A stretch of DNA of 64,000 bases from Rhodobacter sp. Har01 (GCF_020564565.1 NZ_JAJCTD010000003.1:407126-471125); one strand, 5' to 3'; positions 9,898 to 20,706 are shown, counted from the stretch's first letter. Made by a program: numbers and translations. Notes: a model not told the origin generated them from the sequence alone.

Positions 9898-10298
9898 TGA
9901 ACGCCCGGGGCTGGACCGGCCTTTACCTGGGCACCGCCGCCGCGATGCTGGTCATCCTTGCGGGCATCGTCGCCGCCGTTCCGCGCGAGGACGGCGAATT
10001 CCTCTGGACCGAGCAGATGATCAGCGGCGGCTGGATGGCCTGGAGCTTTCCCATCGCGCTGTTCTTCTGGGTGATCGCGGCGACGCTGATCGTCTTTACC
10101 CTGCTGGCCGTCCGCTACCCGGAAACCCCCAGGGTCGGAATCCTGCGGATCGAAACAACGCGCGGCGACCGGCTGTTCATCACGCTGCTGGGCAGCGCCT
10201 TCATCAACCTGGCTTGGCTGGGCCTTGGCCTTGGCCCGCAACCCTATGCCCTGATCCCCTGCGCGATCTGGGCCGTCATCGTTTTTCGCTGGGTGTGA
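9897..10298 (+). CDS. glpU: DUF2160 small membrane protein of the glycerol transporter (GlpU)
   Basis: A 133-residue membrane protein. The core from about residue 45, containing GWMAWSFPIALFFWVIAATL and ending in AIWAVIVFRWV, matches the small DUF2160 proteins always found between the permeases and the binding protein of GlpSTPQUV operons. It has an N-terminal extra membrane segment (LYLGTAAAMLVILAGIVAAV), making it longer than the usual form of about 90 residues. Its role in transport is not defined. It starts at ATG 9897, overlapping the GlpQ stop. Confidence 0.8.
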   Translation: MNARGWTGLYLGTAAAMLVILAGIVAAVPREDGEFLWTEQMISGGWMAWSFPIALFFWVIAATLIVFTLLAVRYPETPRVGILRIETTRGDRLFITLLGSAFINLAWLGLGLGPQPYALIPCAIWAVIVFRWV

Positions 10299-10377
10299 CC
10301 CGCCCCGCGCGACAAGGCCGGCGCAGAACCGGCCCGCTGCACGACAAGACGCTATGGTTCAACATGAGGAGGATGGA

Positions 10378-12093
10378 ATGAACCGTTTGATGTTTACGAC
10401 GACAGCGGTGGGCCTTGCGCTCTCGCTGCCGGCCTTTGCCGACATGGAGGCGGCAAAGACGTTTCTCGATACAGAAATCGCCGGGCTGTCGGTGCTGGAC
10501 CGCGCCGGCCAGGAAGCCGAGATGCAATGGTTCGTCGATGCGGCCGCGCCCTATGTGGGCATGGAGATCAAGGTCGTCTCGGAGACCATCACCACCCACA
10601 CCTACGAAAGCCAGGTGCTGGCGCCCGCCTTCACCGCGATCACCGGCATCAAGATCACCCATGACCTGATCGGCGAAGGCGACGTGGTGGAACGGCTGCA
10701 GACGCAGATGCAGTCGGGCGAGAACATCTATGACGCCTACATCAACGACAGCGACCTGATCGGCACCCACTGGCGCTATCAGCAGGCGCACAACCTGACG
10801 GACTGGATGGCAGGCGACGGCGCGGCGGTCACCAACCCGGGCCTCGACCTGGACGACTTCATCGGCCTCAGCTTCACCACGGGGCCGGACGGCAAGCTGT
10901 ACCAGCTGCCCGACCAGCAGTTCGCCAACCTCTACTGGTTCCGCTACGACTGGTTCACGGACCCGAAGACGATGGAAGAGTTCAAGGCCAAGTACGGCTA
11001 TGACTTGGGCGTGCCGGTCAACTGGTCGGCCTATGAGGACATCGCCGAGTTCTTCACCGGCCGCGACATGTCCTACATCGGCGGGCCCGCGGAAGGCGTC
11101 TATGGCAACATGGACTACGGCAAGAAGGACCCGTCGCTGGGCTGGCGCTACACCGACGCCTGGATGTCGATGGCCGGCATGGGCGACAAGGGCGAGCCGA
11201 ACGGACTGCCGGTGGACGAATGGGGCATCCGCGTGGATGAAAATTCGCGCCCCGTCGGGTCCTGCGTCGCCCGGGGCGGTGCCACGAACGACGCGGCGGC
11301 GGTCTACGCCATCACCAAGGCCGCAGAGTGGCTGCAGAAGTTCTCGCCCCCCGCAGCGCAGGGGATGACCTTCGCCGAAGCCGGCGCCGTGCCGGCGCAG
11401 GGGTCCATCGCCCAGCAGATGTTCTGGTACACCGCCTTCACCGCCGACATGGTCAAGCCCGGCCTGCCGGTGATGAACGAGGACGGCACGCCGAAGTGGC
11501 GGATGGCCCCCTCGCCGCACGGCGCCTACTGGTCGGAAGGCACCAAGATCGGCTATCAGGACGCCGGATCGTGGACGCTGCTCAAGTCCACCCCGGTGGA
11601 CCGCGCCCAGGCGGCCTGGCTCTATGCCCAGTTCGTCACCTCGAAGACGGTGGACCTGAAGAAGGCCGACGTCGGCCTGACCTTCATCCGCAAGTCCACC
11701 ATCGAAAGCCAACACTTCACCGACCGTGCGCCCAAGCTGGGCGGGCTGATCGAGTTCTACCGCTCGCCGGCCCGTCTGGCCTGGTCGCCGACCGGGACCA
11801 ATGTGCCGGACTATCCGAAGCTGGCGCAGCTGTGGTGGCAGAACATCGGCGACGCGCTGTCGGGCGAGAAGACCGCGCAAGAGGCGCTGGATGCGCTGTG
11901 CGCCGAGCAGGAGAAGGTGCTGATCCGGCTTGAGAAGGCCGGCGTTCAGGGCGACATCGGCCCGAAGATGAACGAAGAGCAGGACCCGCAGGTCTGGCTG
12001 GACGCCCCCGGTTCGCCGGTGGCCAAGCTGGACAACGAGGACCCGGACCCGATCACCATCTCGTATGACGAGCTGATCAAGTCCTGGAACTGA
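10378..12093 (+). CDS. glpV: Extracellular solute-binding protein, GlpV type
   Basis: A 571-residue periplasmic binding protein. MNRLMFTTTAVGLALSLPAFA is a Sec signal peptide with cleavage after FAD/M or just before. The large size (about 570 residues, against 400 for most family 1 binding proteins) and position at the end of the transporter genes are characteristic of GlpV, which captures glycerol in rhizobia. GAGGAGG precedes the ATG by 6 bases. The 80-base gap before it and the strong hairpin after it (12103-12132) suggest that its mRNA is separately stabilised, as is common for abundant binding proteins. Substrate could be glycerol or a related polyol. Confidence 0.85.
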   Translation: MNRLMFTTTAVGLALSLPAFADMEAAKTFLDTEIAGLSVLDRAGQEAEMQWFVDAAAPYVGMEIKVVSETITTHTYESQVLAPAFTAITGIKITHDLIGEGDVVERLQTQMQSGENIYDAYINDSDLIGTHWRYQQAHNLTDWMAGDGAAVTNPGLDLDDFIGLSFTTGPDGKLYQLPDQQFANLYWFRYDWFTDPKTMEEFKAKYGYDLGVPVNWSAYEDIAEFFTGRDMSYIGGPAEGVYGNMDYGKKDPSLGWRYTDAWMSMAGMGDKGEPNGLPVDEWGIRVDENSRPVGSCVARGGATNDAAAVYAITKAAEWLQKFSPPAAQGMTFAEAGAVPAQGSIAQQMFWYTAFTADMVKPGLPVMNEDGTPKWRMAPSPHGAYWSEGTKIGYQDAGSWTLLKSTPVDRAQAAWLYAQFVTSKTVDLKKADVGLTFIRKSTIESQHFTDRAPKLGGLIEFYRSPARLAWSPTGTNVPDYPKLAQLWWQNIGDALSGEKTAQEALDALCAEQEKVLIRLEKAGVQGDIGPKMNEEQDPQVWLDAPGSPVAKLDNEDPDPITISYDELIKSWN

Positions 12094-12102
12094 GCTGACA
12101 TT

Positions 12103-12132
12103 TGCGGCCGGCGGCGCCTGTCGCCGGCCGCA
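12103..12132 (+). other. Intercistronic GC hairpin after the binding-protein gene
   Basis: TGCGGCCGGCG and CGCCGGCCGCA form a perfect 11-base inverted repeat around an 8-base loop, starting 10 bases after the binding-protein stop codon. No T-run follows, so it is more likely a stabilising or partially terminating element inside the operon than a full terminator. The next gene starts 35 bases later. Confidence 0.6.
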
Positions 12133-12166
12133 TCCCTTTCCACGCCCTGCTGTCGGAGCCAAAGCA

Positions 12167-13960
12167 ATGACCCATCCGAACCCCCATATCGGCGACATGC
12201 TGGCCGAAATGCTGGCGCAATCCGGGGTGGATTACGTCTTCGGCATGCCCGGCGGCCAGACCACCGCGCTGCATGACGGCATCTCGCGCCGGCAGGACCG
12301 CATCCGCCACATCCTGATGCGCGACGAAAGGAACGCCGCCTATGCCGCCGACGGCTATGCCCGGCTGACCGGCAAGGTCGGCGTCTGCGACGTGACCGTG
12401 GGGCCGGGGTCGAACCTGCTGCCGGCCGGGTTTCTTGAGGCGCTGAACGCCTCGATCCCGATGCTGGGCATCATCGGCGAACTGCCGTCCGACTGGCTGG
12501 CCCTGCGCGAGAAGGGCATCGCCAGCCAGGGCTATGACCAGCTGGCACTGTTCAAGACCTGCTCGAAGGCGGCCTTCATGGTGCCATCGGTCGCCGCCCT
12601 GCCGGACCTTCTGCGCACCGCCCTGCGGATCGCCACCGCCCCGCGCCCCGGCCCGGTGGCGCTGATCATCCCGCATGACATCTTCGATGCCGACTGGGAC
12701 GAGGCCGCGCTGCCGGTGGTGGTGGACGACCGCACCCGCCGCATCCCCTATCTGCGCAGCGTGCCGCCCGCCGACGACATTGCCCGCGCTGCCGCGCTGA
12801 TCCGCAAGGCGCAGCGCCCGGCGCTGGTCTGCGGCGGTGGCGTCCACGGCTCGGACGCGGCGGCGGACGTCACCGCGCTGGCCGACATGCTGGACGCGCT
12901 GGTCGTGACCTCGCTTTCCGGCAAGGGCGCGGTGCCGGAGACCCGGCCCTATGCCGCCGGCGTGCTGAACCCCCTGGGCGCCAAGGCCGCCATCGACCTG
13001 GTGCCCGAGGCCGACCTGGTGATCTGGTGCGGATCGAAGGTCAGCCAGAACACCGGCATGAACTGGACCCTGCCGACGCCGGAACAGGCCACCATCACCA
13101 TCGACATCGACCCCTTGGAGCATGGACGCACCTTCCGCCCGACGATCCCGCTGTTCGGCGACGTGCGCGACACCGTGCGCGCCCTGCACGCCGCGCTGGG
13201 CAAGGGCACGGCGGGCACCAGGCCCGACTGGATGGAGCGGATCGCCAAGATCAAGGCCGCCTGCGAGGCCGAGACCGCCGAGGAAATGGCCTCGACCCAG
13301 GTTCCGGTCCTGCCGCCCCGCGTCGCGGCCGAGATCGGCAGGCGGCTGGGCGAGGACGATATCATCGTCTCGGACGCCTCTTTCGCGGCCGGCTGGATTG
13401 CCGGCTACATCCCGGCGCGCAAGCCGGGGCGGCAGTTCCTGTTCGCCCGCGGCCAGGGGGGCCTTGGCTATTCCGTCCCCGGCGCCATCGGCGCGGCCAC
13501 CCAGCTTGCCCCCGGCGCGCGGGTGGTCACGCTGGCCGGCGACGGGGCGTTTTCCTACACCATCGGCGAGCTGGCGACCCAGGCGCAATACAACCAGCGC
13601 ATCGTCAACGTGGTGATCAACAACGGCAAGCTGGGCTGGATCAACCTCTGGCAGGAGATCTTCTTCAAGAACCCGATCTCGTCCTCGCTGGAGACCCAAG
13701 GGGTGGTGCCGGGCTATGCCGCGGCGGGCATGGCGATGGGGCTGAAGGGGTTCTACGTCGAGAAACCCGACGAGATCGGCGCGGCACTGGATGCGGCCTT
13801 TGCCCATGAAGGGCCTTCGGTGGTGGAGATTCGCATCGACGACCGCGCGACACCGCTGCACGGCTTCAAGCGCCGGATGCGCGAGACCGAGGACAAGCCG
13901 CGGCCGCGCCCCGGCACGGTCTACAAGCTGCGCGCCTGGAAGGTCTCGCCCGACCTTTAG
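12167..13960 (+). CDS. Acetolactate-synthase-like thiamine-diphosphate enzyme
   Basis: A 597-residue three-domain ThDP enzyme. The N-terminal PYR domain has the catalytic Glu context LMRDERNAAYAADGYARL. The middle domain has LVCGGGVHGSDAA. The C-terminal PP domain has GDGAFSYTIGELATQ followed by VVINNGKLG, the ThDP/Mg motif. ALS-family members condense or cleave 2-keto acids or aldehydes; this one is not recognisable as IlvB, Gcl or Xsc. Being the last gene of the polyol operon, it may act on the ketone or aldehyde derived from the imported compound. Its stop overlaps the convergent dehydrogenase gene. Reaction unknown. Confidence 0.8.
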   Translation: MTHPNPHIGDMLAEMLAQSGVDYVFGMPGGQTTALHDGISRRQDRIRHILMRDERNAAYAADGYARLTGKVGVCDVTVGPGSNLLPAGFLEALNASIPMLGIIGELPSDWLALREKGIASQGYDQLALFKTCSKAAFMVPSVAALPDLLRTALRIATAPRPGPVALIIPHDIFDADWDEAALPVVVDDRTRRIPYLRSVPPADDIARAAALIRKAQRPALVCGGGVHGSDAAADVTALADMLDALVVTSLSGKGAVPETRPYAAGVLNPLGAKAAIDLVPEADLVIWCGSKVSQNTGMNWTLPTPEQATITIDIDPLEHGRTFRPTIPLFGDVRDTVRALHAALGKGTAGTRPDWMERIAKIKAACEAETAEEMASTQVPVLPPRVAAEIGRRLGEDDIIVSDASFAAGWIAGYIPARKPGRQFLFARGQGGLGYSVPGAIGAATQLAPGARVVTLAGDGAFSYTIGELATQAQYNQRIVNVVINNGKLGWINLWQEIFFKNPISSSLETQGVVPGYAAAGMAMGLKGFYVEKPDEIGAALDAAFAHEGPSVVEIRIDDRATPLHGFKRRMRETEDKPRPRPGTVYKLRAWKVSPDL

Positions 13961-15099
13961 GCGGCCGCGGTCAGGCAGGCCAGCAGCGCGGCCTCGTCCA
14001 GCGCCACCGGGTTGCCGGCCATGGAGCTGGAGGTCAGTGCCTCACGCGCCACCCGGGCGTGCAGCGCGGGGTCCAGCCCCATCGCCGTCAGCCCCAGCAG
14101 GCCGGCGTCGCCTGCCCAGGCGTGCAGGGTCTGTGGCGCATCTGTCGCCGCGCCGCCAAGCACCCTGGCGATGGTCGCGCAAACCTCGGCGATCCGCCGC
14201 GCGGTCTCGCCCGCCGCCACCTCGCGGTTGGCCGCCAGCACCGGCCCGATCAGCGCGCCGCAGACCGCCCCATGCGGCGCCGGTGACAGCCCGCCGATCA
14301 CCCCGGCCAGGCCATGCACCGCGCCAAGGCCCGCATTGGCCAGCGCCATGCCGCCGGTCAGGCTGACGAAGGCCATCTCGTCGCGCGCCGCAGGGTCTTC
14401 GGCCTGCATCAGCCGCGCCAGCGCCACCAGGCCGTGGCCGATGGCGGGGGCGGTGATCGCGTCGGTGAAGGGCGTGGCCTTGCGCGACAGGTAGGGTTCG
14501 ATCACCTGCACCACCGCATCAAGGCCCGAACCCAGGGTGACCGACCAAGGACTGTGGTCGGTCAGCGCCGGATCGACGATGGCCAGCCGCGGCAGCATCC
14601 GCGGGTCGCGCAGGCTGACCTTGCGGCCATGCTCGGGCAGGCCGATCACCGCATTGCGCGTGGCCTCGGCCCCGGTGCCTGCAGTGGTGGGCAAGGCGAC
14701 GAAGGGCAGCGGGTTGGCAGTCAGCGGCAGGCCCTTGCCCACCACCTCAAGGTGGTCCATCGGCCCGCCCGGCGCGGGCAGCAAGGCCGCCAGCGCCTTG
14801 CCGAAATCCATTGCCGCACCGCCGCCAATGGCGACCACCCATGCGGGCGCAGGTCCTGTCCTCAGCCTGGCCAGCGCCACCTCCAGCAGCGGAAGCGTCG
14901 GTTCGGTCGGGCAGGAGACAACCGTGATTTCAGCCCCTTCTGCCCGAAGCGCGGCCAGCAGCCAGTCGGCCCGTCGGGCCGATCCACCATGCACCAGAAC
15001 GCCGCGCGGACCCCAGGCCCGGATCAGCACCGGCGCACGCGCAGCGGTGCCGCGACCGAACTGGATCTGGCCCGGCAGCGCGATGGCGAAGGGGGTCAT
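13957..15099 (-). CDS. Iron-containing (group III) alcohol dehydrogenase
   Basis: A 380-residue protein with the NAD-binding GGGAAMDFGKA, the family block PTTAGTGAEATRNAVI, and metal-ligand segments GSGLDAVVQVIEP, AVHGLAGVIGG and PAPHGAVCG, giving the Asp and three His expected in Fe-ADHs. The family reduces or oxidises short alcohols, aldehydes and maleylacetate. AAGGAG precedes the ATG. It converges on the ThDP enzyme (4-base overlap of stops) and lies 153 bases downstream of patD in the same direction. It could therefore belong to either the polyol or the amine pathway. Confidence 0.87.
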   Translation of the reverse strand: MTPFAIALPGQIQFGRGTAARAPVLIRAWGPRGVLVHGGSARRADWLLAALRAEGAEITVVSCPTEPTLPLLEVALARLRTGPAPAWVVAIGGGAAMDFGKALAALLPAPGGPMDHLEVVGKGLPLTANPLPFVALPTTAGTGAEATRNAVIGLPEHGRKVSLRDPRMLPRLAIVDPALTDHSPWSVTLGSGLDAVVQVIEPYLSRKATPFTDAITAPAIGHGLVALARLMQAEDPAARDEMAFVSLTGGMALANAGLGAVHGLAGVIGGLSPAPHGAVCGALIGPVLAANREVAAGETARRIAEVCATIARVLGGAATDAPQTLHAWAGDAGLLGLTAMGLDPALHARVAREALTSSSMAGNPVALDEAALLACLTAAA

Positions 15100-15252
15100 G
15101 GTCGGTCTCCTTGGCGCCTTCGCCTTGGCGTCACAAGCTCGCCAATCCGGCAGCCCGTTTCAAGGCCGTTCTGTCCGCTGCCTGCATCGTGCTGGGCCTG
15201 CGGCATCGGCCGATCCGTCGGCAGGGCAAGAATCGTGACCACGCCAGGGGCA

Positions 15253-16686
15253 TCATCCGTGCTTGACCATGACGTGCCGCACCACCGTGTAATCCTCAAG
15301 TGCATAGACGGACATGTCCTTGCCGTAGCCCGACTGTTTCATCCCGCCATGCGGCATTTCGTTGACCAGCATGAAATGCGTATTGACCCAGGTGCAGCCG
15401 TAGCGCAGCCGTGCCGCCGTGGCCATGGCGCGGCCGACATCCCTTGTCCAGACCGAGGAGGCCAGGCCATAGTCGCTGTCGTTGGCCCAGGTCACCGCCT
15501 GTTCGACGTCCGAGAAGGGCGTGATCGAGACCACCGGGCCGAACACCTCGCGCCGGACGATTTCGTCATCCTGTTTCGCGCCGGCGATCACGGTCGGTCG
15601 GTAATAGAAACCCTTGTCCATCGTCTCGCCGCCGGTGGTGACTTCGATGTGATTCAGCTCGCGCGCGCGGTTGACGAAACTTGCCACCCGGTCTCGCTGG
15701 CGCAGGCTGATCAGCGGGCCGATCTCATTCGTCGCATCGTCGTCGTTGCCAAGCTGGATGGTGGCGACGGCAGCGGACAGGTCGGCCACCAGATTGTCAT
15801 AGACCTTCTTGCCGGCGTAGATGCGGCAGGCTGCGGTGCAATCCTGGCCTGCGTTGTAATAGCCGAAGGCGCGCAAACCATCGACGACCTCGGCCACGTC
15901 GGCATCATCGAAGACGATGACAGGCGCCTTGCCGCCCAGTTCCAGATGGGTGCGCTTCACCGTCTTCGCCGCGGCATCCAGCATCTTGCGGCCAGTGGCA
16001 ACGTCGCCGGTCAGCGAGATCATGTCGACACCAGGGTGGTTGATCAGGCTGTTGCCTACCGAATGGCCGCGCCCCGCAATCACGTTCACCACCCCTTCGG
16101 GCAGTTCCTCGGCCAGGATGCGCGCCAGTTTCAGCGCGGTCAGCGGGGTCTGTTCCGAGGGCTTGAAGACCACGGTATTGCCGCCGCCGATGGCGGGGCA
16201 CAGCTTCCAGGCCATCATCATCAGCGGATAGTTCCAGGGCGCGATCGACGCGACGACACCGATCGGATCGCGCCGGATCATGCTGGTGTGGCCAGCCAGG
16301 TATTCGCCTGCGACCATGCCGTGCTGGGTGCGCACGGCGCCGGCGAAGAACCGGAAGCAATCCACGATGGCGGGGATCTCGTCATTCGTGGCGGCGTTGA
16401 TCGGCTTGCCGCAGTTCAGCGCCTCCAGTGCGGCGAAGACCGCGCCCTCGGCCTCGATCCGGTCGGCGATGCGAAGCAGCGCGGCGGCGCGTTCGGCCGG
16501 TGTCGTACGGCTCCAGCCGTCGAAGGCGCGGCGCGCGGCGGCCACGGCGGCATCGATCTGGCTGGTCGAGGCCTCGGCCACGTTCAGGATCAGCTCGCCC
16601 GTGCGCGGGTTCAGGATCGGCTCGGGCGCTTCCTGTCCTGGCTGGAATTCGCTGCCGATCAGCAGCGCGGTGTCGAACTGGGTCAT
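15253..16686 (-). CDS. patD: Gamma-aminobutyraldehyde dehydrogenase (PatD/YdcW)
   Basis: A 477-residue NAD-linked aldehyde dehydrogenase. Very close agreement with E. coli PatD/YdcW can be read by eye: [68 protein letters not shown] with the catalytic Cys, and the closing [11 protein letters not shown]. It oxidises 4-aminobutanal from putrescine to GABA. The start at 16686 was chosen because AAGGAG lies 6 bases before it; a start four codons plus one earlier would overlap that site. It directly follows the ydcV-like gene, the same partnership as ydcSTUV-patD in E. coli. Confidence 0.92.
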   Translation of the reverse strand: MTQFDTALLIGSEFQPGQEAPEPILNPRTGELILNVAEASTSQIDAAVAAARRAFDGWSRTTPAERAAALLRIADRIEAEGAVFAALEALNCGKPINAATNDEIPAIVDCFRFFAGAVRTQHGMVAGEYLAGHTSMIRRDPIGVVASIAPWNYPLMMMAWKLCPAIGGGNTVVFKPSEQTPLTALKLARILAEELPEGVVNVIAGRGHSVGNSLINHPGVDMISLTGDVATGRKMLDAAAKTVKRTHLELGGKAPVIVFDDADVAEVVDGLRAFGYYNAGQDCTAACRIYAGKKVYDNLVADLSAAVATIQLGNDDDATNEIGPLISLRQRDRVASFVNRARELNHIEVTTGGETMDKGFYYRPTVIAGAKQDDEIVRREVFGPVVSITPFSDVEQAVTWANDSDYGLASSVWTRDVGRAMATAARLRYGCTWVNTHFMLVNEMPHGGMKQSGYGKDMSVYALEDYTVVRHVMVKHG

Positions 16687-16697
16687 GTCTGTCTCCT

Positions 16698-17504
16698 TCA
16701 TTTGCCCGCGCCGGCAGTGTGTTCGCCATCGCGGGTCAGGTAGTAGGCGGCAAGAATGGGCAGGAAGGTCATGGCGACAACGACGATCGCGACGACATTG
16801 GTCACCGGACGCTGCCGGGGGCGCACCAGTTCGGTCAGCATCCAGATCGGCAGGGTGGACTGCTGGCCCGCGGTAAAGGTGGTGACGATCACCTCGTCGA
16901 AGGACAGCGCAAAGGCCAGCATGCCGCCAGCCAGGAGCGCCGAGCCAAGGTTCGGCAGAAGGACGTAGCCGAAGGTCTGGAAGCCATTGGCGCCAAGGTC
17001 CGCCGAAGCTTCAAGCACGCCGCCGTGCAGCCGGCGGAAACGGGCAACGGCATTGTTGTAGACGATGACGATGCAGAAGGTGGCGTGGCCCAGGATGATG
17101 GTCCAGACCGAAAAGGGAATGTCCACCACCGAAAAGGCAGAGCGCAGCGCCATTCCGGTGATGACGCCGGGCAGCGCGATGGGCAGCAGGATCAAGAGCG
17201 AAACCTGTTCGCGCCCGAAAAAGCGGCTTTGCGCCATGGCGGCGGCGACCAGCGTTCCCAGGACCATGGCGATCAGCGTCGAAACCGCGGCAACCTGCAG
17301 CGACAGCCAGAGTGGCGGCCAGATATCGGCCCGGTTCCAGGCCACGGCGAACCATTTCAGGGTCAGGCCAGGCGGCGGGAACTGGTAGCTTTTCTCTTCG
17401 GTGGTGAAGGCATAGAGGAAGATCAGCAGGATCGGCAGGTGCAGGAAGGCAAGCCCCGCGCCGGCGGCGATCTTCAGGCCGGGAGAGGCGCGCTCAGAGG
17501 GCAT
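16698..17504 (-). CDS. ydcV: Putrescine-type ABC permease (YdcV/PotC)
   Basis: A 268-residue permease with about six membrane segments, the first [22 protein letters not shown], and the typical PotC-like ending [20 protein letters not shown]. The EAA loop is [21 protein letters not shown]. It overlaps the upstream permease by 11 bases and precedes patD by 11 bases. Together with YdcU it forms the channel for putrescine or a related amine. Confidence 0.88.
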   Translation of the reverse strand: MPSERASPGLKIAAGAGLAFLHLPILLIFLYAFTTEEKSYQFPPPGLTLKWFAVAWNRADIWPPLWLSLQVAAVSTLIAMVLGTLVAAAMAQSRFFGREQVSLLILLPIALPGVITGMALRSAFSVVDIPFSVWTIILGHATFCIVIVYNNAVARFRRLHGGVLEASADLGANGFQTFGYVLLPNLGSALLAGGMLAFALSFDEVIVTTFTAGQQSTLPIWMLTELVRPRQRPVTNVVAIVVVAMTFLPILAAYYLTRDGEHTAGAGK

Positions 17505-18438
17505 CGAAGGCCCCCAGGCGTTTCGCGATGGCCAGATACACCAGCATGATCACGATGGGCACCACGGCGAAAGCCGCGGCCAGCGGCAAGTTCCCGGCGG
17601 TGCCCTGGAACTGATACACTGCCAGGCCGATGAAGCGGGCCGAATTGCCGATGATCTGGGGGATGATGTAGTCGCCAAGCGTCAGCGAGAAGGTGAAGAT
17701 CGACCCCGCCACGATGCCCGGCAGCGCCAGCGGCAGGATCACCGTGCGGAACGCCTGCCCGCGGCTTGCGCCCAGATCGGCCGCGGCCTCCAGCATCGAG
17801 CCCGGCACCCGCTCCAGCGCCGCCTGCATCGGCAGGATCATGTAGGGCATCCAGATGTAGACGAAGACGATGAAGGTGCCGACGGGTGAGGTCGACAGCG
17901 ACGAGCCGCCGAACCATTGCTCGTCGAGCGCGCGGCCCAGAAGCGGCCCCGCACCGGCCCGTTCGGCGAGCCAGGTGACGATGCCTTCGCGGGCCAGGAT
18001 CAGCTTCCAGGCATAGACCTTGACCAGGTAGGACGACCACAGCGGCAGCATGACCCCCAGGTAGAACAGCGCCTTCCAGCGGCCGCGGGCGAAGCGGGCG
18101 GCGAAATACGCGATGGGAAAGGCGATCACCGCACTGGTCAGCGTGACCAGAACCGCCATGGTCAGGGTGCGCAGGATGATGTCCAGGTTCTGCGCCCGGA
18201 ACAGCTCGGCATAGGTCTTCAGGGTGAACTCGGGCACGACCAGGCCCGAGAATTCGTCGATGGAATAGAAGCTCTGCAAGAGCAGCGCCGCCAGCGACCC
18301 CAGATAGACCACGCCCAGCCACAGCAGCGGCGGGGTCAGGAGCAGCACAAGCAGCACCCGCGGATGCCGCCAGAAGACAGCGGTCAGCCGGTCGGCGGGG
18401 CCGCGCTCGGGCAGGACGGCGGGCGCGTCGCTCAGCAT
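17494..18438 (-). CDS. ydcU: Putrescine-type ABC permease (YdcU/PotB)
   Basis: A 314-residue permease, close to the 313 residues of E. coli YdcU. Signature segments include [20 protein letters not shown], the EAA loop [20 protein letters not shown] and [12 protein letters not shown]. Its start overlaps the ATPase stop by one base and its end overlaps the next permease. Membrane partner of YdcV. Confidence 0.88.
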   Translation of the reverse strand: MLSDAPAVLPERGPADRLTAVFWRHPRVLLVLLLTPPLLWLGVVYLGSLAALLLQSFYSIDEFSGLVVPEFTLKTYAELFRAQNLDIILRTLTMAVLVTLTSAVIAFPIAYFAARFARGRWKALFYLGVMLPLWSSYLVKVYAWKLILAREGIVTWLAERAGAGPLLGRALDEQWFGGSSLSTSPVGTFIVFVYIWMPYMILPMQAALERVPGSMLEAAADLGASRGQAFRTVILPLALPGIVAGSIFTFSLTLGDYIIPQIIGNSARFIGLAVYQFQGTAGNLPLAAAFAVVPIVIMLVYLAIAKRLGAFDAL

Positions 18439-19433
18439 CAGCCCTCCATCACGTGCAGGGCGGCGGGGGCGAAGACGGGCGAGGCCTCGCTGCCGATGTC
18501 GGGGATCGGGTCTCCGGCGGGGACATAGGCGGCAACCTCGACCTCGCCGATTCGCAGCACGACGCGCGACCCCGCACCCAGGTAGCGCACGGCCGAGACG
18601 GTGCCCCGGACCGGGCCAACAGCGGCCAGCCGCACCGATTCCGGCCGCAGGCTTGCCCAGGCGGCGGGGCCACCCAGCGCGCGGGTCAACTTGGGCGGCA
18701 GCACGTTCGACGAGCCGACGAAATCGGCGACGAAGCGTGACTTCGGCCGTGTGTAGACGTCTTCCGGCGTGCCGATCTGCGCGATCTTGCCTTCGTTGAA
18801 CACGGCCAGGCTGTCGGCCATCGACAGCGCCTCGTGCTGGTCATGGGTGACGAAGACGAAGGTGATGCCCAGCCGCTTTTGCAGTGCCTTCAGCTCGTCC
18901 TGCATCGCCTCGCGCAGCTTGAGGTCAAGCGCGCCCAGCGGTTCGTCCAGCAAGAGCGCGCGCGGTTCGTTGATCAGCGCGCGGGCCAGCGCCACACGCT
19001 GCCGCTGCCCGCCGGAAAGCTGCCCCGGCCGGCGGTCACCGTAGCCTTGCAGTTTCACCAGCGCCAGCAGCTCTTCGGCCTTGTCCCGCCGCCGGCGCCG
19101 ATCCACGCCCTTGACCATCAACCCATAGGCCACGTTCTCCCGCACCGTCATGTGCGGGAACAGGGCATAGTCCTGGAACACCGTATTCACGTTGCGCCGA
19201 TTGGGTGGCACATCGCTGACGTCCTGCCCGTGGATCAGGATGTGACCTGCGGACGGCTTCTCGAAGCCCGAAATCAGTCGAAGGCAGGTGGTCTTGCCCG
19301 AGCCGGACGGCCCCAGCATGGCAAAGAACGCCCCTTCGGCGATGGTCAGATCGACCGAGTCCACCGCGCGCACCGCGCCGAAATGGCGCGAGACGGCACG
19401 GAATTCGACGGCCGGGGTCGGATCAGGGGTCAT
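18438..19433 (-). CDS. ydcT: Putrescine-type ABC ATPase (YdcT/PotA)
   Basis: A 331-residue ATPase with Walker [10 protein letters not shown], signature [15 protein letters not shown], Walker [18 protein letters not shown]-loop [10 protein letters not shown] and a C-terminal TOBE domain. The ATG at 19433 ([11 protein letters not shown]) was preferred to a TTG 51 bases upstream because family members begin here; the ribosome binding site is weak for both. Length matches E. coli YdcT (337). It energises uptake with YdcU and YdcV. Confidence 0.88.
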   Translation of the reverse strand: MTPDPTPAVEFRAVSRHFGAVRAVDSVDLTIAEGAFFAMLGPSGSGKTTCLRLISGFEKPSAGHILIHGQDVSDVPPNRRNVNTVFQDYALFPHMTVRENVAYGLMVKGVDRRRRRDKAEELLALVKLQGYGDRRPGQLSGGQRQRVALARALINEPRALLLDEPLGALDLKLREAMQDELKALQKRLGITFVFVTHDQHEALSMADSLAVFNEGKIAQIGTPEDVYTRPKSRFVADFVGSSNVLPPKLTRALGGPAAWASLRPESVRLAAVGPVRGTVSAVRYLGAGSRVVLRIGEVEVAAYVPAGDPIPDIGSEASPVFAPAALHVMEG

Positions 19434-19490
19434 GGGGGCGTCCGGTCGGAGGTGGAACATCGCGGGCAGAGCCTGCCCGGGCAAGAGAGC

Positions 19491-19511
19491 GGGGGGCCGG
19501 ACCGGCCCCCC
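19491..19511 (-). other. Intercistronic GC hairpin between ydcS and ydcT
   Basis: GGGGGGCCGG, a single A, then CCGGCCCCCC form a perfect inverted repeat in the 94-base gap between the binding-protein and ATPase genes. It is likely to stabilise the upstream ydcS message or cause partial termination, giving more binding protein than ATPase. No T-run is present on the transcribed strand. Confidence 0.55.
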
Positions 19512-19527
19512 CTGCCGCTGCTGCGCC

Positions 19528-20706
19528 TCAGCGCCCGCCGATCACGCCGATATAGTCGCTGACCCAGCGATAATAGGGCACGCAGGCCCCTTCGCCCTGC
19601 GCGCAGTTGGCGACGGGCGTACGCCAGAACCGGATTCGGTCGAAATCGTCCAGGCCGTTGGCGGTGCAGCCCTCGGCCGTCTGCATCCCCCGCCCGTCGG
19701 TGCAGGCGGCCGGCACCGAAGGCACCGCGCCGAACCAGACCGAGAGGTCGGATTGCAGGTTCGACGACAACTGGTGTTCGAACCACATGTAGGCGCAGTT
19801 GGGGTGTTCACTGTCCACATGCAGCATGGTGGTATCGGCCCAGCCGGTCGCGCCTTCCTGCGGGATGACCGAGGCGACGGGCTGCCCCTCGCCCTTCAGC
19901 AGGTTCACCTGGAACGGCCAGGAACCCGAGGCCACCACGCCCTCATTCTTGAAGTCGTCGATCTGGATGAAGGCATCGTGCCAGTAGCGGCTGACCAGTT
20001 TGCGCTGCCCGCGCAGCAGGTCCAGTGCGGCGGCATACTGTTCCTCGTTCAGTTCGTAGGGATCGGTGATGCCCAGTTCCGGTTTGTGGGTCATCAGGTA
20101 CTGCGCGGCATCGGCAATGTGGATCGGTCCGTCATAGGCCTGCACCCGACCTTCGTTCGACTTGCCGTCGGGCAGGTCCATCTTTTCGAAGACCACGTTC
20201 CAGCTGGTCGGCGGTTCCTTGAAGACGTTGGTGTTGTACATCAGGACGTTCGGGCCCCACATATAGGGCACGCCATAGTGCTTGCCATCCAGCGTGTGCC
20301 AGGGTGCATCCTTCAGGCGGTCGTCGACGGTGGACCAGGACGGGACCAGAGCGGTGTTGATCTCCTGCACCCGCTTGCCCGCAATCAGTCGCAGCGAGGC
20401 GTCGCCGCTTGCCGTCACCAGATCAAAGCCGCCCTCGTTCATCAGCGCCACCATCTCGTCGCTGGTGTTGGCGGTCTTGATGCTGACCTTGCAGCCGGAC
20501 GCTGCCTCGAACTTGGTGACCCAGTCGAAGGCCGGGTCGGTCTCGCCCCGTTCGACATAGCCGGCCCAGGCGACGATCGACAGCGCGCCCTCTCCGGGGC
20601 CGATCTCGGTCATCTGCGCATGGGCGGGGGACAGCGCCGTGGAAAGGCCCAGCACTGCGGCAAGGGTCAGCGGCGCGGCATGCGTCATCCGTTGGGTTCT
20701 GGTCAT
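19528..20706 (-). CDS. ydcS: Putrescine-type periplasmic binding protein (YdcS/PotD)
   Basis: A 392-residue protein with signal peptide ([20 protein letters not shown]) and PotD/YdcS-type segments: [69 protein letters not shown] and [12 protein letters not shown]. The Cys pairs near the end ([14 protein letters not shown]) are as in YdcS. It delivers putrescine or a like amine to the YdcTUV transporter. First gene of the operon, separated from ydcT by a hairpin. The LysR gene lies 143 bases upstream on the same strand. Confidence 0.88.
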   Translation of the reverse strand: MTRTQRMTHAAPLTLAAVLGLSTALSPAHAQMTEIGPGEGALSIVAWAGYVERGETDPAFDWVTKFEAASGCKVSIKTANTSDEMVALMNEGGFDLVTASGDASLRLIAGKRVQEINTALVPSWSTVDDRLKDAPWHTLDGKHYGVPYMWGPNVLMYNTNVFKEPPTSWNVVFEKMDLPDGKSNEGRVQAYDGPIHIADAAQYLMTHKPELGITDPYELNEEQYAAALDLLRGQRKLVSRYWHDAFIQIDDFKNEGVVASGSWPFQVNLLKGEGQPVASVIPQEGATGWADTTMLHVDSEHPNCAYMWFEHQLSSNLQSDLSVWFGAVPSVPAACTDGRGMQTAEGCTANGLDDFDRIRFWRTPVANCAQGEGACVPYYRWVSDYIGVIGGR

